Part shown: piece after piece, positions 56,455 to 64,000 of the stretch | How positions within the stretch are numbered: the stretch's first letter is position 1 | Layout: every line of letters starts with the position of its first letter | Position numbers and translations under genes: made by a program | Origin: Elgaria multicarinata webbii | Lineage: Eukaryota > Chordata > Lepidosauria > Squamata > Anguidae | Length of the DNA stretch: 64,000 nt | Reading direction: 5' to 3' | Assembly: GCF_023053635.1 (NCBI RefSeq) | Contig: NC_086180.1 | Location: 6,887,206 to 6,951,205, forward strand | Notes under the pieces: generated by a model | Database searches by the model: none | What the model saw: only the letters and a program-made list of their open reading frames with translations | What the model was told of the DNA's origin: nothing

Positions 56455-56722
56455 GTCAGTAGTGGCACCCACCTTTTGGAACACTCTCCTTTGAGTGGTA
56501 CAAGAGGCAGAGACTGTAGCAAGTTCCAAGCACCTTTTAAAACATATTTCTTTACACCAGCTGTCCTTGGCCTGTAATGGACTATGATGCAATGGCCGTG
56601 TTTTACTGTCATTTGTATTGTGACATTTTGAGTTATTCATTTTTATATTATTGTATGATATATACATTTCAGTGTACATCGCTTAGAAATTTTATTATAT
56701 TAAGCGGTATATAATGTAAAAG
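56455..56722 (+). repeat. L2-like LINE 3' end, third subtype
   Basis: TTTTGGAACACTCTCCTTTGA, AGCACCTTTTAAAACATATTTC, then the tip GTACATCGCTTAGAAATTTT..AAGCGGTATATAATG. Confidence 0.65.
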
Positions 56723-57481
56723 AGCTTTTGAGAGTGCAGTAGATATACCCCATCTGGAACCCTGTTTGAGGATTCTCGTAATGCTATAAAAGATGACCAG
56801 ATGCCATTATTTTAGAAGAGAATACTCTGGCCACGTAAAACTGAGGCAAAAGTGTACCTCTAGTCTTCTTGGGGAGGTGGAACAGGAAGAATGGAGTGAC
56901 ATTTTATGAAAGAGTTTCATCCTTGTGTCATGGATGCTAAGGGCCAGGCGAGGGCCTAGGCAGTCTAAACCCATGTTCTTCAACACTAGTGTGAAGCCCA
57001 TGAGGGCAAAACGTACTGTCCCCCAGAACTGTATAGAGGTGACTTTCCTTCAACACAACACAACTTTTGGCTCTTGTTTCCTCACACCCACTTCTGCTGA
57101 TCGTCATTTGCTTCTCCTCAGGCCTCAAGCCCACTTCCTTCCCCCATATTTTGAAACTGGGCTTTCCCTAGGGCTGCTTCTTTTCCTCCCCCCAAGGAAA
57201 TGGGCGTCAGAGCATTCGCCACCACCTCCATCACCATCCCTGCCACCAATACGGCTGCTCTGAGGGTGTGCTCAGCTTGCAAAGTTCCAAGCCCATCCTG
57301 CATCCCTTTCCTTTTTTTCTCCCTGCACACCTGCGTGGCGCAGAGCTACGTGGGAACTGTAGTTCCCCAGCTGAGTTGGGCTCCTGGCCAGGGCACAGAA
57401 ACACACTATTCGGCTATTAAAGGTCGGTCGAGCTTTGAAATTTTTTGAACTTTCAAAATTTTCTGCATGTCTACACTGCTC

Positions 57482-57783
57482 AAGGAAAGGAAGGAAAGGA
57501 ACCTCTCGTGCAAGCACTGAGTCATTACTGATTCTTGGAGGAACGCCAGCTTTCGCTGATGTTTTCTTGGCAGGCCTTATAGCGGGGTGGTTTGCCGTTG
57601 CCTTCCCCGGCCGTTATTACCTTTCCCCCAGCTAGCTGGGGACTCATTTTACCGACCTCAGGAGGATGGAAGGCTGAGTCGACCCGAGCCGGCTGCCTGA
57701 AACCAGCTTCCGCTGGGATCGAACTCAGGCCGTGGGGAGAGTTTCGGCTGTAGAAACTATTGCTTTACCGCTCTGCTCCAGTT
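57482..57783 (-). repeat. Sauria SINE, near full length
   Basis: (AAGG)n end, ACTCATTTTACCGACCTCAG, GGATGGAAGGCTGAGTCGAC, B-box region GGGATCGAACTCAGG, and the tRNA-like head TTTACCGCTCTGCTCC, which the copy at 3937 lacks. Confidence 0.88.
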
Positions 57784-59093
57784 TAAAACAACAATGAGCA
57801 AAAACAGACTGGTAGATCACCACTAATAAGTGTTACACTAACGTATTCTTTTATAGATGGGATCCACAAGGCTAGTTATTGGCCTACTCACTCTGCAGAT
57901 GGATCACAAATTGCATACAGTTGCACAAATTACAGCTGCAAGGTGCATCAGTTGCATGAATTGCGGCTGTAATTTGTGCAAATTCAGAAACACCAAAAAT
58001 TCGACTCGAGTTGGGCCAACTTTCGGAAGGCATAACAAAGGCCAGGGGCCATGCTGAGCACAACCCCACAACCAGATTCTTCTGCCATCCCAAGGCACAG
58101 TGAAGATTACATATAACCTTCTTCAACCTTGCGTTGATACAGGAACCTGGAGGATATGTTGAACGTGTCCCTTTCTATGTAACAGACCTTTGTTTGTTGA
58201 GACAGGAATGACCTTGTAGAGTTATATTTGAGTGCCCCTAATTCTCACAGTTGACACTATTGACCAGCGTGACACAGGTTGAATCAGCTCCTTATTTTTA
58301 TTTTTTTATCCAAGGGGCAAAAGGTGATTTCCTTACACACCCGTTTTGTTCATGCAGGTCCATTTCTAGTGAACCCCATGCACACAATAGGACATATTGC
58401 TTAGTGAAATGAATTATACTTCAAGAGCTAGCCTTAAGAAGATGTTAAGATCCATGCTACTTATTCTTGTGCACCATCTACTGGTCCACCACGCACACAG
58501 GTATAGCTAATTCTATGCTTAACAGAAATATTTTGATTTGGGAGATAAACTGATAGTCAGAGATTTTATCTTATTGCACAAAATTAAAAAAAATAGGATG
58601 AATAACACAATATTTAGGCACCAGAGGTCGTCTTTACACCATACCATGCCTGAAATTAATGTTTCAGGACCGTTCGCATAAGTGTGCCCACATATCTTGA
58701 TACTAACTACATAAAATTGCAAAATGGGTGCAGAGACTGCCAAGGGACTAGAAAGCTTTAAACAGATTTAATTGTACGTGTAATAGAAAGGCTAATCCTG
58801 TAGCATGGAAAAGTCCTGGGATTTTGCTCTTTCAACAAACAGATGTCCTTCCAAAACACAGTAGGCATACTCTGGAGGTTTAAAATTGAGACTTTTAGTC
58901 CAGGCCAGAGTTTCATACAGGGGCACACTACACACCCTCCTCTTTTTCAGACCTCCTGAAACCCCAAAGAAAAGTTTTCATTTGCTTCTGGTGACATCCA
59001 AGACTTCTTCAATTAAGGAGGATTCTTGGCCTTTGATACATCTTCCACCCAGTGTGGGGGGAAATGAGAAAGAGAAAATTATCCATATTTCAG
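57784..59093. other. Mesotocin distal upstream region, no repeat recognised
   Basis: About 1.3 kb with no named repeat and no coding signal. 57900-57975 holds a short imperfect inverted pair (ATTACAGCTGCAAGGTGCAT / ATGAATTGCGGCTGTAATTTG). Confidence 0.4.
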
Positions 59094-59113
59094 TGACCTC
59101 ACGCCTGCGACCT
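59094..59113 (+). promoter_or_regulatory. Candidate nuclear-receptor composite site of the mesotocin promoter
   Basis: TGACCT at 59094-59099 and CGACCT at 59108-59113 are two half-site-like hexamers about 140-155 bases upstream of the inferred start of transcription. Mammalian OXT promoters carry a composite hormone response element near -160 that binds COUP-TF, SF-1 and related receptors. Spacing and position fit; binding is inference. Confidence 0.4.
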
Positions 59114-59217
59114 CGGCTTATTAGTTGAGACATTTGGCGTGAAAAGCAATGCCTTGTATTTTTTAAGAGAAATGAGTAACAAGGGTAATAGTATGGCTAA
59201 GCAGGCATGTCCACCAG

Positions 59218-59225
59218 TATATATA
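59218..59225 (+). promoter_or_regulatory. TATA box of the mesotocin gene
   Basis: TATATATA lies about 98 bases before the ATG, so transcription should start near 59250. Confidence 0.7.
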
Positions 59226-59315
59226 CCTGCAACCATCAAGGCAAAAAACTGAAGGACAGGTTTGTGGAGCGATTTCCTTATCGCTCCCCAAAAGCAACTC
59301 GTGGCGGCTAGAACC

Positions 59316-59435
59316 ATGTCTTACAACACGCTTGCCTTCTGCTTGCTTTGGCTGATGGCTCTCTCTTCAGCTTGCTACATCCAGAACTGCCCCATTGGAG
59401 GGAAGCGATCCATCCTGGATATGGAAGTCAGAAAG
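59316..59435 (+). CDS. OXT: Mesotocin exon 1
   Basis: Forty codons: signal peptide, [12 protein letters not shown] and SILDMEVRK, with donor GTAGGC. The ATG context (GAACCATGT) is weaker than in vasotocin, but the start matches the family. Confidence 0.95.
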
Positions 59436-62400
59436 GTAGGCCATGGAGGAATGTAAGACACGAGAAGATAAATTATTTGTGTGTCCCAGAGGCAGGGATG
59501 TTCGACCATCTATAGAGAGAAAAGTAGTCCTAGCTAGTGCAGGGCTAAAATGTTGCAATATTTGAAAATGTTTGCTGTTGAGATCAGGGCTGGAGAAGCT
59601 ATGGCCCTCCAGATGTTGGTGGACTCCAGCATCCCCAGCCAATGTGGCCAAGGATGATGGAAGGTGTAGCTCAACAATACCTGGAGGCCCACCCCTGCTT
59701 TAAATGGTTGCTGGTCTTGCTTTGTAATACTTTTCAGGTTACAGAAGCTATTTGTGTCTATTTTAGCTAAAATAGAATGTATACCTGTAGTACCTTAGCA
59801 ATTAAGACGTTTACTCAAACCAGGAACGGGAGAAAATTGCTTTCAGACATGCCTTTGGGGTAGGTCAGGATCCAAAGATCTGAACCTGAGAGACAAATGA
59901 ACGGACCCAGTATTTTACTGCAGTCCTATGAAAACTGAAAACATCGTCACAGCTAGGCATACTTATTCTAAAGTAAATCCCGCTAATTTCAAGGGAGGTA
60001 GTGTACTTTCAGGTACACTGGAGAACTTTGGGCCAGAAGAGGGAAGAAGTATGCAATCGCATGGCTTCAAAGCTTACTGTTCGATCTGCTGTTTTCAGAA
60101 CAGTTGCATGATTTAAGCTGCTGTTGTGGTAGGTTTTTTCTTTCTTTCATTTTTTGGCTATACTTTGTTTTGGTTTTAGGTATTTATCTGGTGTTGTACT
60201 GTGCTGGTTTTATGTGAGCTGCCATGTGCACATTTGTAGAAAAGACAGGGTATAACTTCATTTTTTAAAAAACAACAACCTGATAATAGCAGTCAAAATC
60301 ACTTTAGCTGTAAAGATTACAAAACATCTGATTGTGTAAACCAGATCCGCTCTTTGATGTTTCCTCCCAGTGCATCTCCTGTGGGCCCAGAAACAGAGGC
60401 CATTGCTTCGGGCCCAACATTTGCTGTGGAGAAGAGCTGGGCTGCTACTTTGGTACGGCCGAAACGCTCAGATGTCAAGAGGAAAACTTCCTCCCAACCC
60501 CCTGTGAGTCTGGAAGGAAACCCTGTGGCAACAGCGGAGGAACCTGTGCAGCATCTGGCATCTGCTGCAACAATGGTGAGAACATCCATTACAGCGTGTC
60601 GTAACTCAAACCCTCTTCCTAAAAAAGAAAAGAAAGCACGTTTCTTTTATCAGCTACCCATGACATTCATCGTTAAAAGAGTCTGTCTCTGGACTGTGTA
60701 TGACATTTTGCATTTGTGCTTTTCATACCCTAGATCAGCCTTCCTCAACCTGGGGCGCTCCAGATGTGTTGGCCTTCCTCAACCTGGGGCGCTTCTGATG
60801 TGTTGGACTACAACTCCCAGAATGCCCCAGCCAGCTCTCGCTGGGGCATTCTGGGAGATGCAGTCCAACACATCTGGAGCGCCCCAGGTTGAGGAAGGCT
60901 GCCCTAGATATTTTCCTTATACTTTTTAGCATGAGTGTGATTTGGTTCTGCTTGTGGAAGAGGGCTGCATTTTTAGAAAACAGGTGCTGTTACGATGGCT
61001 GTTAAGCCTGTTGTTAATGACAAAGGGCAGTATCCAATACTGCCGCTGCACTCCCGCTGGTTCTGTTGCTCTTGCAAAACTCACAGGAATCAGCACTTCC
61101 AACATTCATCCCCAAAAGGAACAGGAACCCCGATTCCCAGAACAGGACAGGTCAAAAGAGCTTCTTCTGCAAGGTCTATTGGCCCTCCCCACCCCCTAAA
61201 TAAGTGCTTTGATCATTGCCAATTGTTTATTTATTTATTTATTAAATTTATATACCGCCCCATCGCCGAAGCTCTCTGGGCGGTTTACAAAAGTTGCCTG
61301 ATCTGCTGGATTCCCGTTGCACTAGTGGTTAGTCCTGCTAATGTGTGGGGAGCATTGGATGCTGCCCATAGAAATGTTAGCACTGAGAGTGTGGAAAGCT
61401 GAGTTTCAAATCTTCACTGAGTGACAAAGCTCAGGATCGGTTCACACAGGGCAATTTCCTACATGGATATCAGTTCTGCCCCTGTGTAGAAGTTCTGCCC
61501 CTGTGTAGAAGTTCCGTGCCCCTGTGTAGAAATCACGTGAGGTACTGGTTCCTCTCTATTCGGCCCTGGTTAGGCCTCATCTAGAGTATTGTGTCCAATT
61601 CTGGGCTCCACAAGTCAAGAAGGATGCAGACAAGCTGGAGCGTGTTCAGAGGAGGGCAACCAGAATGATCAGGGGTCTGGAAACAAAGCCCTATGAAGAG
61701 AGACTGAAAGAACTGGGCATGTTTAGCCTGGAGAAGAGAAGACTGGGGGGAGACATGATAGCACTCTTCAAATACTTAAAAGGTTGTCACACAGAGGAAG
61801 GTCAGGATCTCTTCTCGATCCTCACAGAGTGCAGGACACAGAATAACGGGCTGAAGTTAAAGGAAGCCAGATTTCAGCTGGACATCAGGAAAAACTTCCT
61901 GACTGTTAGAGCAGTATGACAATGGAATCAGTTACCTAGGGAGGTTGTGGGCTCTCCCACACTAGAGGCCTTCAAGAGGCAGCTGGACAACCATCTGTCA
62001 GGGATGCTTTAGGGTGGATTCCTGCATTGAGCAGGGAGTTGGACTCGATGGCCTTGTAAGCCCCTTCCAACTCTGCTATTCTATGATTCTATGATTCTAT
62101 GATTCCAGTCGATAGGTGGATGGTGGACATGATCCCAATCCTACTCCACATGTACATTTCTAGGCACTTTATTTCACTACAACGCTGTGCAAGTGTTTAG
62201 ACCTGAGTATATTTGTTACGTTGTGTGCAGTTTTCCTTCAGCAAAGTGAAATTTTTGGATAACCCTAGGCAAATCAAAATTTCGCTGTAAGATTTCCCCT
62301 TCCCTTCACCACTATGTGCCTTATCTTCTGCAAAGGAACATGACGTGTTAAATGACCAAGATTTGACAGGCATACTCTTTTCTCGTTTTTAGTTTTAATG

Positions 62401-63299
62401 TTTGTCACGTCTGAATTTCCTCTTTCACAACTGTGACGCTGCCTTGGGGCAGCCCATGGAGCCTGGAAGGCTCTTGGTCATATCCGCTGGAATGCTGTGG
62501 ATGTCGCCTAGTTCACAGTCTGCTAAGCCACCTCTGGATGCCTCCTCCAAAAGCACAGGCACAATCTCTCTCTGCCAAAGACATCCGTACCATTGAGGCA
62601 GGTGCTCCTGCAGTTTTGCCCCTGCAGACAGTTGCTAGGATGCATCTAGGTTTGAGTTGGTTCAGTATCTCTTCACTTATGTTCACTAGTTCTACACTTA
62701 CGAAAGATATAGAGCTTCATCCCACGTACCTGTTTCCCTCGTATTATCCCCAACAGCGCTAAGCTTTCGCCATTGTTGTTTTTGCTACCGGGCGACAGCG
62801 ATCCTTTGCATACCAGGAAGTGAGTTTAAGGGGGGAAATGTAAAAAAGTCATAAAAAATCAACGGTTGAGCCAATTCAATTCAAATTTGGTATGCTTAAA
62901 GCTCTCCCTAATAGCTATCACTGTGCTAATTTTGGTGTCTTTATAGCTTACGCAGATGTAAGCACTTCTTTAAAATCCTGCTCCTGCGCCCCAGCGGCGG
63001 CTTGGAAGATATACTCAAAATGTAGGGGCTAAATACAGCGAATCTTTTGGCTTTATAGCACAATTAAGGCAGGATGCCTGGGAGTACTTCACAATCAAAG
63101 CAGATTATAAGGTGGAAAACGTCTGAGTCCTTCGCAGTGATTGCACAGTATAACGCTACGTGATAAAGCTCATAGTCCCCTCCAAACACAAGCACTCCCA
63201 CTTAAGATAAGTTGACCACGCCCATGTTTGTTTCTTTGACATGTTTTCCTGTTTTTTCCAGAGGGCTGTATGATAGACTCTCTGTGTGATCAAGAGTGA
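59316..63299 (+). CDS. OXT: Mesotocin-neurophysin precursor (OXT orthologue), three exons
   Basis: Exons 59316-59435, 60371-60575 and 63262-63299 join into 120 codons with GT/AG borders. Mesotocin is the Ile8 form of oxytocin found in most non-eutherian tetrapods; it is secreted from the neurohypophysis. Order: signal peptide 1-19 ([19 protein letters not shown]), hormone CYIQNCPIG with the amidation Gly and KR, then neurophysin with 14 cysteines ([30 protein letters not shown], then CMIDSLC), ending DQE. It lacks the copeptin tail, as expected for the oxytocin branch. Exon 1 ends in Lys where vasotocin has Gln. It lies in the same orientation as vasotocin; eutherian OXT is inverted. The gene looks intact. 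Confidence 0.96.
59588..59695. mobile_element. hAT-like MITE, worn, in mesotocin intron 1
   Basis: GGCTGGAGAAGCTATGGCCC, CTCCAGATGTTGGTGGACTC and the inverted CTGGAGGCCCACCCCTGC end. Confidence 0.65.
60371..60575 (+). CDS. OXT: Mesotocin exon 2 (neurophysin core)
   Basis: Starts [16 protein letters not shown] after TCCTCCCAG and ends CCNN across GTGAGA. It is one codon longer than vasotocin exon 2, in the [10 protein letters not shown] loop. Confidence 0.95.
60736..60901. mobile_element. Palindromic hAT-like MITE with a duplicated left arm, mesotocin intron 2
   Basis: CAGCCTTCCTCAACCTGGGG left arm partly repeated (second CCTTCCTCAACCTGGGGCGC at 60774), single right arm, and an exact 8-bp duplication CCCTAGAT at 60728-60735 and 60902-60909. 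Confidence 0.85.
61222..61292 (-). repeat. L2-like LINE 3' tip
   Basis: (TTTA)n, TATACCGCCCCATCGCCGAAG, CTCTGGGCGGTTTACAAAAG. Confidence 0.75.
61470..61530 (+). repeat. Short tandem repeat, three units
   Basis: Unit AGTTCTGCCCCTGTGTAGA (19 bases) occurs three times, the last with a two-base insertion. Confidence 0.8.
61545..62106 (+). mobile_element. CR1 LINE 3' end
   Basis: Reads [20 protein letters not shown]-like and [35 protein letters not shown], and ends in four ATTCTATG units. The best-preserved CR1 tail in the window. In mesotocin intron 2. Confidence 0.9.
62107..62711. other. Unassigned mesotocin intron 2 sequence
   Basis: No repeat or coding signal recognised. Confidence 0.3.
62712..63171 (+). 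mobile_element. Unclassified 0.5-kb inverted-end repeat, copy 3 (mesotocin intron 2)
   Basis: GAGCTTCATCCCACGTAC and GTGATAAAGCTC ends are inverted copies; ATA flanks both sides. Inner blocks match 42698-43215 and 45911-46420. It ends 90 bases before mesotocin exon 3. Confidence 0.75.
63262..63299 (+). CDS. OXT: Mesotocin exon 3 (last 12 residues)
   Basis: After a TTTTTTCCAG acceptor the split Glu codon is followed by [11 protein letters not shown] and TGA. It supplies the last two neurophysin cysteines. Too short for an open-frame scan. Confidence 0.88.
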
Positions 63300-63413
63300 G
63301 AAGACACAAAGGAAGGAGAAAGATGCAAAAAAACACTTTTAGATTATGAACTTGCAGGCAATGATACCGCGCAATCGGATGCATCTTTGCATGTCAAATT
63401 TAAATTTGTGCAA

Positions 63414-63419
63414 AATAAA
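63414..63419 (+). terminator. Mesotocin polyadenylation signal
   Basis: AATAAA about 115 bases after the stop; a second AATAAA is at 63466-63471. The 3' UTR is free of recognisable repeats. Confidence 0.65.
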
Positions 63420-63833
63420 ACTTGGACAACAACAAAACATCTGTAATGTGTTTCCTTGGCTTTTCAATAAAGTTATTCACAGGTCTGTTGCTTATGGAAC
63501 TGTTCATCCAGTTAACAAAACAGTGGGAAGTTGGAAGGGAGAGACATTCTTTGCCTTTTAGATCAAGAAGCCCTCAAGACTGCTATAAAAACATTTTAAA
63601 ACACACACATTAAAACCATAAACTTCAATAACATTTCCCACAAACTTTTAAAACAGCAGCAAAATTAAGGAGATCCTACTTTAGTTTCTCTCGGCTCTCA
63701 AATGTCTGGTGGAATTAAAAGCCTTAAAATGTTTTACAAAGGTAGCTTATCAAGTTCTGTGGGTGAAGATATTCCATGAGACCAGGGGCAGGCATAGATT
63801 CACATTTTTCTTCCTTCCTGTGAGATTCCTCCA

Positions 63834-63990
63834 ATGGAGGCTCCGATGTCAGTAGGGCGGTGAATCCACTCCAGGTTTCAGTCAGAACTCTGAAGTTGCT
63901 ATCCGAAGTGCAAAGCCCCTTGGACAGCTCCTCTAGAGTTCTGACACAAACCTGGAGTGGATTCCCTGCTCTACTGACATCGGATCCACC
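63834..63990. mobile_element. Short inverted-repeat element near the window edge
   Basis: Arms of about 50 bases: TCCGATGTCAGTAGGGCGGT.. and inverted ..TCTACTGACATCGGA, both running into AATCCACTCCAGGTTT and CAGAACTCT. Family not assigned. Confidence 0.7.
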
Positions 63991-64000
63991 ACCCTCAACT

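Overview
The window looks like nuclear DNA of a squamate reptile, most likely a lizard. It holds mesotocin (CYIQNCPIG) where eutherian mammals have oxytocin, and vasotocin (CYIQNCPRG) where they have vasopressin. It also carries Sauria SINEs, which are diagnostic for squamates, plus many CR1 and L2 LINE tails. I cannot name the species.

Four protein-coding genes are supported, all on the + strand, in the order FASTKD5 (single coding exon, 4821-7295), UBOX5 (four coding exons, 13083-20112), vasotocin-neurophysin (three exons, 35892-43451) and mesotocin-neurophysin (three exons, 59316-63299). This matches the FASTKD5/UBOX5/AVP/OXT block of human 20p13, except that the two hormone genes lie head-to-tail about 15.9 kb apart, the arrangement expected outside eutherian mammals. 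FASTKD5 lies in what should be a 5' intron of UBOX5, and both probably use a non-coding first exon left of the window. FASTKD5 acts in mitochondrial RNA processing and UBOX5 is a nuclear U-box ubiquitin ligase. The hormone genes encode secreted neurohypophysial peptides with their neurophysin carriers. Apart from shared neighbourhood (and the likely FASTKD5/UBOX5 shared promoter), there is no sign the two pairs work in one pathway.

The rest is dense, nested repeat. The main classes are CR1 LINE 3' ends of two subfamilies, L2-like LINE tails (one of about 1.35 kb at 10341-11700), an L1 3' end (53261-54207), tRNA-derived SINEs, Sauria SINEs, and several families of short inverted-repeat DNA elements (hAT-like with 8-bp target duplications, Harbinger-like with 3-bp duplications). 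A truncated Penelope-like element with a GIY-YIG endonuclease region sits in vasotocin intron 2. Two GC-rich hAT-like elements (21141-21986 and 37287-37909) are built from hairpin modules edged by splice-donor-like motifs and are the oddest structures here. A few repeat-poor stretches (26120-26690, 34331-34790, 49460-50790) are candidate regulatory DNA.

I see no new gene system, no CRISPR array, no RNA gene beyond SINE-derived tRNA relics, and no recognisable retrovirus.
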